A stretch of DNA of 64,000 bases from Hippopus hippopus (GCA_946811185.2 OX328099.1:17511859-17575858); one strand, 5' to 3'. Counted from the stretch's first letter, positions 19,339-30,066 are shown. The notes: generated by a model not told the origin, from the sequence alone. Numbers and translations: made by a program.

Positions 19339-19527
19339 TTTAGGCCTTTACCAATGGCAAGCTACACATTAAAGGTGTCTCAAATGATAGAATATTTTTA
19401 TAGGATAGAAAGCAATGTGGAAAAGCAGAAAATGCTGGTTTCCAGCATTTTCTTCTTTTCCCACAATGATTTCAAAAGCTATCTTCCTCAGGGTCGTTAA
19501 AACTCAGGCTTGCTGGGAAAGGGTTAA
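19339..19527 (-). mobile_element. Family A MITE, shortened arm (A26)
   Basis: TTAGGCCTTTACCAATGGCA starts the copy and GGGAAAGGGTTAA ends it. The core axis is GCTGGTTTCCAGC. Confidence 0.8.
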
Positions 19528-19989
19528 AATGCTCTACAGCATTTCTGTCAACAATTACTTCAAATAAAACTCCCAGAAACTGCTGCCTCAAATCAAATTG
19601 ATACACAGACTCTTAAGTTTAGGGATAAGAATTAAAGGTCAAGGTCATTTGACCAAAGTGACTACTATTATTACAGATAGCAAACATTTTGAAAAATCCT
19701 CCAGACTTAGGGGCCAGATGGCATCGAAACTTGGCATGGACTGAATGGCTGTAATAAAGGAAAGCTGGCAGATTAAAATAAATTGATAGGTGCAATTGTC
19801 ACATAATTATAAGGTTTGGCATTAGATTTTTTCGCTTACAAAGATTTTGATATAAATTGAATATTCAATATATATATAAAGTGAATTTTTATGTCTGTAC
19901 AAAGAAAAATATAAATGCATGTGAAGAGACAGATTTTAGTCTAATCTGATGTTTTTGTTTTTGGGTTTTTTTTTTACACAACAATTTTT
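19528..19989. other. Unassigned spacer
   Basis: AT-rich with a TATATA run near 19873. No element recognised. Confidence 0.35.
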
Positions 19990-20972
19990 TATCCCCCACC
20001 AAAGGTGGAGGGATATAGTTTTAGCGTTGTCCGTTCTTCCGTCCATCCATCTGTCCGTCCGTGTGTCTGTCCGGGAGAATATCTCCAATACCATTGGACA
20101 GAATTTCGTGAAACTTTATACATGTGTACAATAACCCATTCTGCCGAGACACTTTTTTTTTTTTTGATTCGATGCAAAATGGCCGACTGGGAGCGATTTT
20201 AAGTTACGTGGTCAAGTAAATTTTTTATGTTTTGAGTCTTATCTTGAAAACTATACAGAGTTTTTACATCGAACTTGTCACATCTATCAACCACCATTTG
20301 GAAATGCAGGACAAAAACTTTCACCCAGATTGACCATGCAACACCACAGTTATATATGCTTTGCTTTTTTAATGCCGTGTCATGGAAAAAGGGGGCTTGA
20401 TGTATATGTTCATCATGGACAAAATGTTATTAAACCTCACTTTTATATTGTTTATCACAAGCCACAGACAAATAGTTATTTGTTTTTATTTCATGAAATG
20501 CCATGTCATGAAAAAAGGGGGCTAAATGTATATTTCATTATGGACCAATAACAGTCAGTTTGCCCATCCGTCTTTCTGGACAGATATCTTCTAAAGTCCT
20601 TGACGAACATTTATGAAACTTCATGCATGTCTTCCTTAGGATAGTTTGTTGATACAATTTTCTTCTGTATATAATGGCGTGTCATGGAAAAAGGGGGCTT
20701 GATGTATGTTTTCATTATTTGTTTTCATTTAATGAAATGCCATGTTATGATAAAAGGGAACTTAATGTATAATCTCATTATGGAACACTTATATATTGTT
20801 TTATTTAATGAACTGCTGTGCCATGGAAAAAGGGGGCTTAATGTGTAATTTTATCATAGACCATTAACAAAAAGGCCACATGTACATGCAACACACAATA
20901 CCTCTAATATTTTTGTATCAAAAAAGGTCTTTTTCGGCGGGGTATATCATTTCAACGAAATTGCTTGTTGTT
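19990..20972 (+). repeat. Repeat H1, long form, with internal repeated motif
   Basis: The head ATCCCCCACCAAAGGTGGAG is palindromic (CCACC...GGTGG) and is followed by GGGATATAGTTTTAGCGTTG and a TCCGTCC-rich tract. The body has CCATTGGACAGAATTTCGTG and the end is GGGGTATATCATTTCAACGA then AATTGCTTGTT. The short form at 45391-45675 has the same start and end but lacks about 700 bp between AAGTAAATTTTTT and the end. In that extra stretch the motif TGTCATGGAAAAAGGGGGCT or a variant occurs five times (20372, 20498, 20674, 20737, 20813). Short open frames here are by-products of the repeats. I do not know its transposition mechanism. Confidence 0.8.
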
Positions 20973-21673
20973 CTGGAAAGTAACCGATCTTTTTCGAAGA
21001 GCGGACGCCTAAGGTATTTTTTTATGTAGAAAGCTCCTCCACTGTAATAAACAATTCAGTGATAGGAGAGAGATCTGTGAGATTCAGTTACAGACTATTA
21101 TTATTACTCAGCAGGCTTGGTGATTTTCATATGATTATTGCTTTGATAACAAAAACTGATATTGATTGTTTTCTGTTTTTTTTTCCTGGAAACCAATGCA
21201 TTTTCTTTCCCAATTCTCCTGCATTTACTTGTTTGAAAGAAGGGAAACTCAACTGATTTAAATATACCATGGTACCTTTTGTTTCCTACAGTGAAAATTG
21301 TCCAATTTTTCTCCAGCTTTCCAGGGTTTTGTTGGATGCACATTTTCAAGGTCTTGTCCATGTATATGTTTGGATAGACATGTCTTTTTATGGAAAGGGG
21401 GAGGGGGGGGGGGGGAGAAAGTGACCTTTTAAATGATATGGCCAGATCAGCTGATACTATGTAGTCATGCCTTTCTAGGTAACTCTTTTGTTCCAGCACT
21501 CATGATAAGAAATTTCTCCTTTTGCCAAAATGTGTCCAAAATGTAGATTTTTTTTCAATGCAGTTTTTTGGTTTCGCTGACTTCAGACAACATGTCAAAA
21601 GCACCCTACCATTTGAGTAGAAAAATTAAAAGGCTAAGGACTGGACTAGGGAAATATGCTGTACATATGCATT
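20973..21673. other. Unassigned spacer with a G-run
   Basis: It holds a G-rich run at about 21399-21418 and no supported gene or element. Confidence 0.35.
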
Positions 21674-21892
21674 CAACTTTTTACCTTACAGTTCCAAGTT
21701 TTAACAACCCTGACAGGGAAGACTGTTGAAAAAGAAGAAAATGCTAGTAACCAGCATTTTCGTCATTTTCCACAATGCGTTTTTTACCCTTTTTATTATG
21801 AATGCCGTCTTCTAAGTCACATTTGATTTTTCGTCTTCAGATGCTTTGAATTTGGACCAAACTTAAATTTGTTCATTTGGTAAAGGGTTAAC
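21674..21892 (+). mobile_element. Family A MITE (A27)
   Basis: TCAACTTTTTACCTTACAGT starts the copy and GGTAAAGGGTTAA ends it. The core has lost its outer left part (GAAAAAGAAGAAAATGCTAG). Confidence 0.82.
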
Positions 21893-22142
21893 TTCTGTTT
21901 TCGAGATCTGCAAAAAAGGAGCCATATCTGCAATCTCCTGAAGTCTATATTAATTAAAACAACAGGGAGAAAGCTCCTATTTCATTCCTTTTCTGTGGAT
22001 ATCAATATGTGATAGTCTTTTATGGAGACAGACCTGCTAAATTGATTGACAATGAATGCAGTCATTCCCTGAAACTTTCATTGACAAGTCAATAGATTAG
22101 CCTATTATAATACAGGCTTTTGACATAACACTAATCCATTTT

Positions 22143-22970
22143 TAGCTCACCTGAGCACGAAGTGCTCAAGGTGAGCTTTTGTGATCACCCAATGTCTGTC
22201 ATTCGTCGTCCACAATTTCTTTAAACATCTCCTCCTAACCACTGGGCCAATCTTGATGAAACTTGGCAGTCATGTTCCTTGGGTAAAGCTCTACCAAAGT
22301 TGTTCAAGAGATTGAATTCCACCCATAACTCTGGTTGCAATGGCAACAAAAAGGAAAAAATAGCAAAATCTTTGAAAATTTTCTTCTCTGAAACTAGAAG
22401 GTGTAGAGCTTTGATATTTGGTATGTAGCATCTCCTAGTGGACCTCTACCAAGTTTGATCATATGATACTCCTGGGGTCAAAACTTGCCCCGCCCTGGGG
22501 GTCACAAGTTTGAACATAAGAACAAAGAAGGAAAACTTTAAAATTCTTCTCTGATGAAACTAGAAGGCATAGAGGTTTGATATTTGTAATCTAGTGAACC
22601 TGTTCTAAGTTTGTTAGCCCCCCTGAGCACAATGCGTTCAGTGAGTTCAAAATTTGGTCACCTGTGGTCATAAACTAGGTCACTAGGTCAAATTAAAGAA
22701 ATAGCTTGTGGGCACTCTAAGAGGCCACATTTATTGCTCAAGTGACCTGAAATTTGGTCAGAATGTTTGTCTTGATGAAATCTAGGATGAGTTTGGATTT
22801 GGGTCACCTGGGATCATAAACTAGGTCACTAGGTCAAATTAAAGAAATACCTTTAGGGCACTCTAGAGGCCACATTTCTTGCTCATTTGACTTGAAAATT
22901 GGTCAGAATGTTTGTCTTGATAAAATATCGGATGAGTTTGAAATCCTATCATTTGAGTTGCACTTTATTT
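22143..22970 (+). repeat. Repeat H3 (GCTCACCTGAGCAC type) with internal tandem duplication
   Basis: The head TTAGCTCACCTGAGCACGAA with GTGCTCAAGGTGAGC forms a strong dyad at 22143-22178. It is followed by a GTCATTCGTCGTCC tract and ACTGGGCCAATCTTGATGAA then ACTTGGCAGTCATG, the same layout as H1 and H4. Two tandem units of about 141 bp at 22657-22798 and 22799-22940 contain ATAAACTAGGTCACTAGGTC and GGTCAGAATGTTTGTCTTGA. This repeat type is, from general knowledge, very common in bivalve genomes. There is no convincing coding frame. Confidence 0.75.
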
Positions 22971-23297
22971 GTTGTCTAATAATTTGTTAGATAAACATGA
23001 ATCTGAAATGTTGTCGTCTTGGAAAGAGTTACATAGTACAAATGTAAGAAAGAAAGAGATTTTAAAAGAAGGACACTCAGAAAACATTATAGAAAATAAT
23101 GTAATTGTTTGTAATGAAAAGCCACTAATTTGCACACAGTGTTTTGAGAACCTGGGTTGTCCAAGGTCCTAAAAAGTTATATTCATAAAGTAATGGGTTA
23201 AACTTACGGACTTTTTGAACTGGAAAATCATGTTGGGAATGATCAAAGCTCTTGCAGACATATGTCTTGTCAATAGTAATTGACTCAATACTCAGAT
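22971..23297. other. Unassigned spacer
   Basis: An open frame of 67 codons at 22969-23172 is Lys/Glu/Asn-rich and lacks splice signals. I do not call it a gene. Confidence 0.3.
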
Positions 23298-23505
23298 AAC
23301 CCAAATTTAGACTTGTTCATATTAAAAGAATCAGCAGACTACAAAATAAGATGTGACTAAAATGATGAAATGTGTTTTTTCTTAGAATGTTTTCTTTTTT
23401 TTCAGAAACAAATCTTATTATTTGAGCCACAATTGTATTTGTCATCTGCAAATACTGCTTTCAGTTTTGACAGTTCTAAAATTTTGTTGTCTGGTAAAGA
23501 ACTAG
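23298..23505. mobile_element. Family A derivative with two right arms (A28)
   Basis: From 23298 to about 23368 it reads as a right arm in minus orientation (TTTAGACTTGTTCATATTAA). From about 23397 to 23505 it reads as a right arm in plus orientation (GTCATCTGCAAATACTGC to TGTCTGGTAAAGAACTA). The normal left arm and the dyad are absent, so the copy is a head-to-head duplication of one half. Confidence 0.7.
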
Positions 23506-24144
23506 CAGAATTGGTTGTACCTTGCAGGTTGAAGATTTCTCATTACAGCTTATTCCACACTGGTAACGGTCTAAAATTTAATACTTTTGGAATGAAACAG
23601 GAACTTGGCCATCAAAATATAGACATTCAATACCTTAAATACATATACAGTAAAACTCCTCTATTAAGACCATCCATGGTACTTTTCAAACTGGTCTTAT
23701 TGGTGGGGTGGTCAGATTACTGAGTTTCACCTATGAACTGACTTGGAAACAAAGACTTACTCTGTGTAGACTTGCTTCTTCAAGAAATAAGCACACAGTA
23801 AATTATCTTTATCCAGGGAAGCCTATGCATGTACAAAAACATTGACCACATTTTTCACATTTTTTTTTTTGTTCCTTGAAATAATTACCAACTGTATGTC
23901 AATTCATAGTTGTCTGAATTCTTACACATCTCGACATGCGCATAAAGAATAAAATATAGAACACACAGTTTATGTCCTCTCTCATTTTTAAAGCAAAATT
24001 ATCAAATTAGAGCTAGTCATTAAACAATCTTACAATATACATCATTTTTATATATGTTTTCTCCTTTTTGAAAGCTTGAAAGGTTCTGATAATTGTTGAT
24101 TGCCATTAATTAGTGTAGTGTCAACTTGTTTACAAATCGCTGCT
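23506..24144. other. Unassigned spacer
   Basis: Near 23648 the sequence ACAGTAAAACTCCTCTATTA resembles one end of a DNA transposon, but no matching partner end was found. Confidence 0.3.
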
Positions 24145-24920
24145 ATTACCGTATTTTCATGAGTATACCACGCGGGCATGTATAACTCGCACCCCTAACT
24201 TTACCTCGAAATCTGGGAGAAAAGTCTAGTTCTGATACATTGCTTGCATCCTAAATAAGCATTTTATCGAGAATAACTTTTGCTTACTTTTAACTCATGA
24301 CAAGTGCAAATGGTGTTTGTTTTATCAAGGGAGGAAACTAAATTACGCTTTTTAAAATCAAAGTTCCACAGGGACTTTACAAGAGTGTACCGGTAAATTA
24401 TTAAAGGCAATAAATTAAGATCAACAGTTCTCTGGTATGGCATCAAATATCAAGGGTGTCTGGTCGGCATTCCATATCTGTGATAAGTGGAAATCATGCT
24501 GTTTACCAATCGGGACCATACACAGCCACTTTCACATGTCAGGATCGCCGATCAACCATATTGATTGACACATTTTCGTTATCTTAGACTGACGTGTGAA
24601 AAGGTATTAGAAAGGAATTAACACAAACAGAAATAAAATTCAACTTCTTATAGTTCATTTTACAATTTTCTTTTCTTTTTTTTTTTCAAATCTGGTTATC
24701 TTAATTCATATATGCTAAATTGATTTTGACTGTGACGTTGTTTTAAAATGTAGACAAGGCCTAATGGCGTCGTCGTATAATGATCTACCTGACAGGCTGA
24801 TGCCGAGGTGGACAAAAAAAAAAACAGTTGACTTATGGCAATGTATAGCGCGCATCCCCTACTTTGAAAATAATTCTGGGAGAAAAAATGTGCACGGTAT
24901 ACTCATGCAAATACGGTAAT
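24145..24920. mobile_element. DNA transposon derivative with TACCGTATTT ends
   Basis: The left end ATTACCGTATTTTCATGAGT then ATACC matches the complement of the right end ATTACCGTATTTGCATGAGT then ATACC with one mismatch in 25. A second inner block (CGCACCCCTAACTTTA with TCTGGGAGAAAA, and the complement of GCGCATCCCCTACTTTGA with TCTGGGAGAAAA) extends the symmetry. No transposase frame is present in the 776 bp. The superfamily is undetermined. Confidence 0.8.
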
Positions 24921-25304
24921 ATCTCCTTGACTTAAATGTGTCACAAACCAAAAAATTGTCCCATCTCAACCAGTAATAAATTTATGTGACTTAATTTTTC
25001 AACAGTTTTCCATAAATAGTAAATTATGATTATACCCAGGGTTCCATTTTCGATCCAAATGCTTTTCACAACAGTCAGCAAGGTGTTATAAACACCTAAC
25101 TACTGCCTAAAAGCCAACTTGATTCTTTACAATCTCAATTTACTGGTCATTTATAATTGTTATTTAACATCCTGATCAATAAACACCCAATAGTGTCAAG
25201 ATAGCCAATAGAGTTCTGGTTCCTTTGAACCCTTTAGTACAGCGCACAGTCGATTACAGACATGTGATAATCAGGTGGTCGTAAAGAAGTTGTGACAATT
25301 GGGT
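24921..25304. other. Unassigned spacer
   Basis: No supported feature. Confidence 0.35.
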
Positions 25305-25314
25305 GGTCTTTTCA

Positions 25315-25931
25315 AATGTAGGACGTTTTGGCCACCGAAGTTTTGGCCAGGATGTTTCGGCCACGGACGTTTTGGCCAGCTGAAAGTACAAAGTAGGATG
25401 TTTTGGCCAAATGTTATTTCTGTGATCTTGTGATTTTGAGCTCTATAAACTACGATTAAAAATTTGTAGGAAAAGGAGAATTTTCTATACTTGACATAAT
25501 TGTATGGATAGGTTATCTGACTTTTTTAATTTATTGCATATAGTTAACTTCTTCATTTTTTAATTGATTGGTGTTACAAATATTTGCTTTCTGGTGTTAT
25601 TTTGCGGACAAAACTGTGTTTGATGATTGATTTTATTGCCAATTATCAATTTTGTAAAATAATGTTAATTGCACAATGACTTGAAAGTATGTTTAGGCCA
25701 AATGTTATTTTAAAGCAGAAAAATGCATGAAATGAGCTTTATATGCTTTTATCTTTTCTAAAACTGTGTACTTAAAGCAAAGAAAGTTCATTCATTACCT
25801 GTTTCTATGTTAAAAAACATTTGGCCAAAACGTCTTCCTTTGCTCATTCAACAGGCCAAAACGTCCATGGCCAAAATGTCCTGGTCAAAACATCCTGACC
25901 AAATTGTCCGTGGCCAAAACGTCCGTCCACC
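25315..25931. mobile_element. Element with repeated GGCCAAAACG modules and 10-bp flank repeat
   Basis: The left end carries GGACGTTTTGGCCAC followed by three more TTTTGGCCA-type or TTTCGGCCA-type modules (to about 25410). The right end carries at least five GGCCAAAACGTCC-type modules (25812-25924), so the ends are modular inverted repeats. GGTCTTTTCA lies directly outside both ends (25305-25314 and 25932-25941). A 9-10-bp duplication and modular ends would fit a Mutator-like element, which is inference. The AT-rich centre has no transposase. Confidence 0.78.
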
Positions 25932-25941
25932 GGTCTTTTCA

Positions 25942-26337
25942 TGGGTTATAAATCAATAGGTTTAGATGCTTTGGTTTTGAAAATTATGGTAGAAGTTTTG
26001 GGATGGCGGGATGCTCGTATTTTCAGGTTTGTTGTTCATTGAAACAAGAAAGGAAAAATTTTGTTCTGAAAAAAAAAAACAGTTATTAGAGCGAGGTGCT
26101 TGTATTCTGGGGTGGTTTACTGTAGTGCATGACTGTGCTGTGATGTGTAAATTATTGGATTTCATTGCAAAGTCTGTGCACATGGGTACAACCCCTTATA
26201 CCATCTGTTACAATAAAAGGGACATTAATAAGAGAAAAGAGATTCAAGCATTGCAATCTCAGAGCTGTTTTGACTAAAATAACCCATAAAATAATCAACA
26301 GTATGGGTCCAAAATCAGAATGCCTAATTCTGATACC
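25942..26337. other. Unassigned spacer
   Basis: An open frame of 88 codons at 26011-26277 lacks splice context and family resemblance, so it is not called. Confidence 0.3.
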
Positions 26338-26565
26338 ATTTATCCCATTACCACACAATCCCTACTTTTGACAACCCTGAGGAAGAAGCCTTTAGAAAAC
26401 ATTGTGGGAAAAGGAGATGCTGGTAACCAGCATTTTCTCCTTTTCTCACAATGTTTTCTACCCTTCACAAAACAAATTTCAAATTTTCAGTCACTTTTAT
26501 TTTGTCGTCTGCAAATGCATTCGATTTGGACAAGCCTAAAATATTGTCGTTTGGTAAAGAGTTAT
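26338..26565 (+). mobile_element. Family A MITE (A29)
   Basis: TTTATCCCATTACCACACAA starts the copy and TTTGGTAAAGAGTTA ends it. The left half of the core is shortened by five bases (GGAAAAGGAGATGCTGG), while the right half is complete. Confidence 0.88.
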
Positions 26566-26615
26566 TATTATGTCAGTGATGCACACATAAATGATGTGCA
26601 GTCAGCTTCTCATGG

Positions 26616-26826
26616 GTTAACCCTTATAGCACTGAATAAATCCTACAGACATTTTAAATCTAGAAATAAGACCTAAGTAAATGCAAATTCAAGGTTGTTT
26701 TTTTCTTAGTCTCAGCAAAGCAGATGGTGTAGATCAAAGATCAGACTGCACTTTTTGTGCAGTCTGATCTTGATCTACACTGGCTGCAAAAGCAACTTTA
26801 GTTCTGAAAATTGCTTAAAGGGTTAA
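26616..26826 (+). mobile_element. Family B2 element, full length
   Basis: TTAACCCTTATAGCACTGAA starts it and GCTTAAAGGGTTAA ends it. The central dyad has TGTAGATCAAAGATCAGACT and AGTCTGATCTTGATCTACAC around GCACTTTTTGTGC. Ends are TTAA-bounded as in family A, but arms and core are unrelated. Non-coding. Confidence 0.88.
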
Positions 26827-26911
26827 TCACTAATTAGGAAGATATTGCATTATTTAACAACTTCCATGAATAATTGATAGCACCTTACTTTTGTAATGGT
26901 TTGATACAGAA

Positions 26912-27134
26912 TTAGCCCTATACTAAACAATTTCATGTTTTAACAGCTATGGGGAAGAAGACCTTTGAAGACATTTTCGTAAAAGATAAATTGTGGTAAC
27001 CAATATCATTTTCCTTTCCCTACAATGTTACTGACCTTTCAAGGACAACTCCATAATGTTAGACACATCTAATTTATCTGCAAAATGCTTTCAATTAAAA
27101 TTAGGTCTTGAGTTTAGTTGTTGGATAAAGAGTA
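26912..27134 (+). mobile_element. Family A MITE, strongly diverged (A30)
   Basis: TTAGCCCTATACTAAACAAT starts the copy and GGATAAAGAGTAG ends it. The core is barely paired (AAGATAAATTGTGGTAACCA). Confidence 0.7.
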
Positions 27135-27474
27135 GATCAAAGCACTTTGAGCTCTGTGATACAGAAGGTTACAGATTCCTTTGGAAATTTACAGACATGG
27201 TTATTTTTGTTGGTTTGGAAAAAGTCTGGCAAGTCCATGTAGAAACAGGAAAAAAGGTAGTTGAAAAAAATTGCCTTTTGCAACCAATTTCTTAATGTGT
27301 CAAAATGACTGTCTTTAGATACTTTTCTTTTTCAAAGTACTTTTACTCAAATAGCATAATTATGTGTTTCTTGTAATGTATTAATTTATAGTAAAAAAAT
27401 TCTATTTGAGTGCCGGGACACTTACAAGTGTCACAAAGAATGAGCATTTTGGAGTTAAGAAAAAAATCCACTTT
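27135..27474. other. Unassigned spacer
   Basis: No supported feature. Confidence 0.3.
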
Positions 27475-27702
27475 TAAATCTTTACCACATAAGAAAAATG
27501 TAGACTTGTTCAAATCGAAAGCATTTGCAGACAACAATTTACATGTGACTCCAATGATGAAAATAACCTTTGATAGGGTAGAAAACAATGTGGGAAAAGG
27601 AGAAAATGCTGGTTACCAACATTTTCTCCTTTTCCCACAATGTTTTCCAAAGGCTTCTTCCTCAAGGTCGTTAAAAGTCGGGATTGTGTGGTAAAGGGTT
27701 AA
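27475..27702 (-). mobile_element. Family A MITE (A31)
   Basis: TTAAATCTTTACCACATAAG starts the copy and GTGTGGTAAAGGGTTAA ends it. The core at about 27583-27648 has one mismatch near its axis (GCTGGTTACCAAC). Confidence 0.9.
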
Positions 27703-27935
27703 CTCTTAATCACACAATCCTGAATTTTAACGGTCCATAGGAAGAAGCCTTTAGAAAACATAATGGGAAAAGAAGAAAAAGTTTTTATCAGGTATTTTCT
27801 CCCTCCCCCCACCCCCTTTTTTTTTTCCCCTATTTGATGACAAACCTCATCATTTGAAATAAGTCTTCCAATTTGTGGTCTCCAGATATTTTGAATTTGA
27901 AAGAGTCTAAAATTTTTTTGTTTTCTAAAAGGTTA
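27699..27935 (+). mobile_element. Family A MITE (A32), sharing TTAA with A31
   Basis: TTAACTCTTAATCACACAAT starts the copy and TTTCTAAAAGGTTAA ends it. The right half of the core is disrupted by a C-run and T-run (27802-27830). Confidence 0.82.
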
Positions 27936-28255
27936 AAGGTATTGAACAGGCTGTGTGTTGCTGTTAGCAACTGCTTCTTTCCCATCAATGCATTTTAAGC
28001 TGTCAATTAGAGGGGCATATAAAAGTCATATTAGCACACCCTCTGAGACAATATGTTGGCCTCTGTAATTTAGAAATCCCAGGCTAAGGTGTCTGAATTT
28101 CTTGTATTTTCCGAGAAGAACTTTGAAATAGATATGCAAAACCACACACCATAAAACAAGAAATAAAATTTAGTTCAAGAGTTCATGAATTCAAGGATAG
28201 TTTAATACCAGACAACATAGGAATGCTTAAACTTCAAGTGTCTGAAATAATTAAT

Positions 28256-28436
28256 TCTTAGCATACAATGGGCAATTTGAGGTGCTTTTTATGACAATGT
28301 AGATCAAGATCGGACTGCCAGGAAATACTGTATGATAGTTGATCTACACTGAGATAAAATCTGGTCAAAACAGCCATGACACTGCTTTGAATGAGTTTTG
28401 TTTTCAGATTGAAAATACTTAGGGGTCTTAGGGTTA
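28256..28436 (-). mobile_element. Family B2 element, diverged
   Basis: ATGTAGATCAAGATCGGACT and TTGATCTACACTGAGATAAA mark the dyad; the far arm runs to CTTAGGGTTAA. Family A copy A33 starts at that terminal TTAA. Confidence 0.7.
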
Positions 28437-28635
28437 ATCATTTACCAAACAATCCTGTGTTTTAACTATCCCAAGGAAAAAAGGCTTTTGAAAACATTGT
28501 GGGAAAAGGAGATAGATAATATTGGTAACCAGCAGACAAAGTACATCATTTGATTCAACTTTCATTAATTTTGTTGTCTTGCAATTGCCTTCAGTTCAGA
28601 CAAGTCTGAAATTCAGTCATCTTGTAAAGAGTTGA
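28434..28635 (+). mobile_element. Family A MITE with most of the core lost (A33)
   Basis: TTAATCATTTACCAAACAAT starts the copy. The left half-core GTGGGAAAAGGAGATAG is followed by GGTAACCAGCAGACAAAG, so the right half is deleted. The end is CTTGTAAAGAGTTGA. Confidence 0.8.
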
Positions 28636-28774
28636 GCCCAGAGGGTGTTCCAATAGCTTATGGTGGTTCCATTTTCAAGAGAAGTGGCTGAAATCCTATT
28701 TATTTGTCTGCTGTTTGTGCTTTAAGACCTGATCTGACATGACCTTTTTTGTGTGATTTCTATATATTACACAG

Positions 28775-28867
28775 GTCCCTGAATCATCACAAGTTCAGCT
28801 TTCTGTCACTCCTGTAACAAGACAACAATATGAAAGGAAATTTAAACAAACAAGTCTGTACAAATGA
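28775..28867 (+). CDS. Candidate 3' terminal exon, unknown protein
   Basis: An acceptor with a fair pyrimidine tract (TTTCTATATATTACACAG) ends at 28774. The frame that starts with the first exon base reads VPESSQVQLSVTPVTRQQYE then RKFKQTSLYK and stops at TGA 28865-28867. The mixed polar and charged composition is protein-like and unlike the shadow frames of the MITEs. No family is recognised. A right-arm fragment of family A follows at 28898, so any 3' UTR would include repeat DNA. Confidence 0.4.
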   Translation, partial: VPESSQVQLSVTPVTRQQYERKFKQTSLYK

Positions 28868-28897
28868 ATGTCTTCTTTGCAACAACATCACATGGTA

Positions 28898-28992
28898 CCA
28901 TCTGTCATTGGAGTCAGTTTGATTTGACATCTGCTAATGCTTTGAATATGGACCATTCTAAGATTTAGTTGTCTGGCTTAGAGGTAAATTGA
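28898..28992 (+). mobile_element. Family A right-arm fragment (A34)
   Basis: ATTTGACATCTGCTAATGCT continues to TTTAGTTGTCTGGCTTAGAG, matching a right arm. Core and left arm are missing. Confidence 0.6.
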
Positions 28993-29249
28993 CAGATGTG
29001 TTATCTTGTTCCTCCAAGCAATGTACATAAAACCTGCATAAAATGTAAAATCAATGGAATATCGTATCAGTTTCAGCATGTGATATTTTGGTAGATCCTC
29101 TTTGTGACATTTAGTGCCATTTTGGTGATATACTTGTGGCATTTAAAATCATAGTTTCCTCGATTGCATTCTAACCTTTGTGTTTTATAGAGGCTTTATA
29201 GTTATCCAGTAAATATTTTATTAGCAAGTGAAAGTGAAATGATCTCTGA

Positions 29250-29460
29250 GGTCGTAACCAGGCAACTAGATTTTAGACAAGTCAGTATTGATAGCATGTT
29301 CAGACAAAAAGTCAAAATTCGAATGTGGCTCCAAGGATAGGATTTGTCTTGAAAGGGTAGAAAACACTGGAGAAAAAGAAGAAACTATAGTATATTTTTG
29401 GCACAATATTTTCTACAACTTCTTCCTCAGGATGTAAAAACATGGTGGTAACTGGCAAAA
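29250..29460 (-). mobile_element. Family A MITE, diverged (A35)
   Basis: ATTTTAGACAAGTCAGTATT, AAAGGGTAGAAAACACTGG and TTCTTCCTCAGGATGT follow the minus-orientation order. The core has little left to pair. Confidence 0.6.
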
Positions 29461-29685
29461 GCTGCTTAAAACTCCATTTTTATCAAAACTGGGAATCAAA
29501 CACTAGATCCTTATATCTACATGATAATGACTTTACACGCTGAACCAACAGTGCAATACAATTACAGTGTGCATACAATGTGTTTGTAACTTGTTACAAG
29601 TAATAGTTGCTATCCCATGACAAAAAATTTTACCAAAAAAAAAACATCTGTTGTGCATTTCACATCCAATTCTCTATGTATATCT

Positions 29686-29853
29686 TAACCCTTTTCCAAA
29701 AGACAAATTTTAGACTCTTGTAAATTCAAAAATATCTACAGACAAGAACTCTACAAATTTGCTGAAGTTCTCCGACTGTTTTCTTCTCTTTCAGAGCAAT
29801 ATTCCATCATCTAAGCCAAATAGAATCTTTCATCTGCAAAATGCTTTCAGTCT
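29686..29853. mobile_element. Family A derivative with two right arms (A36)
   Basis: TTAACCCTTTTCCAAAAGAC to ATCTACAGACAAGAACTC is a right arm in minus orientation. CCATCATCTAAGCCAAATAG to AAAATGCTTTCAGTCTAA is a right arm in plus orientation. No left arm and no dyad lie between. Confidence 0.65.
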
Positions 29854-30066
29854 AACTCTTTACCAAACGACAAAATTTTTGACTTGTCCAAATTGAAGGC
29901 ATTTGCAGACGTCATATCAAATGTGGCTCAAATGATGGAATTTATCCTTGATAGGGTAGAAAAAATTGTGGGAAAGGAGAAAATGCTGGTTACCATTTCT
30001 CACAATATTTTCAAAAGCTTTCTTCCTCAGCGTTGTTAAAATTCAGGATTGTGTGGTAAACAGTTA
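29852..30066 (-). mobile_element. Family A MITE with shortened core (A37)
   Basis: TAACTCTTTACCAAACGACA starts the copy and GTGTGGTAAACAGTTAA ends it. About 16 bp of the right half-core are missing (GCTGGTTACCATTTCTCACA). Confidence 0.85.

Noticed and set aside
19989..20202. Open frames rich in Ser-Val-Arg-Pro over the TCCGTCC tracts (also 45333-45548 and 63763-63975)
   Set aside because: They translate the simple GTCCGTCC repeat of H1 and H4 and have no start or splice context.
22969..23172. Small protein-coding gene with 67 codons
   Set aside because: The frame is Lys/Glu-rich but has no splice signals or recognisable family and follows the H3 repeat.
23648..23722. Left end of a DNA transposon (ACAGTAAAACTCCTCTATTA)
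   Set aside because: The sequence looks like a known style of terminus, but no inverted partner was found within several kb.
26011..26277. Coding exon of 88 codons
   Set aside because: No acceptor or donor of quality and no resemblance to any family; overlapping frames of similar length exist on the other strand.
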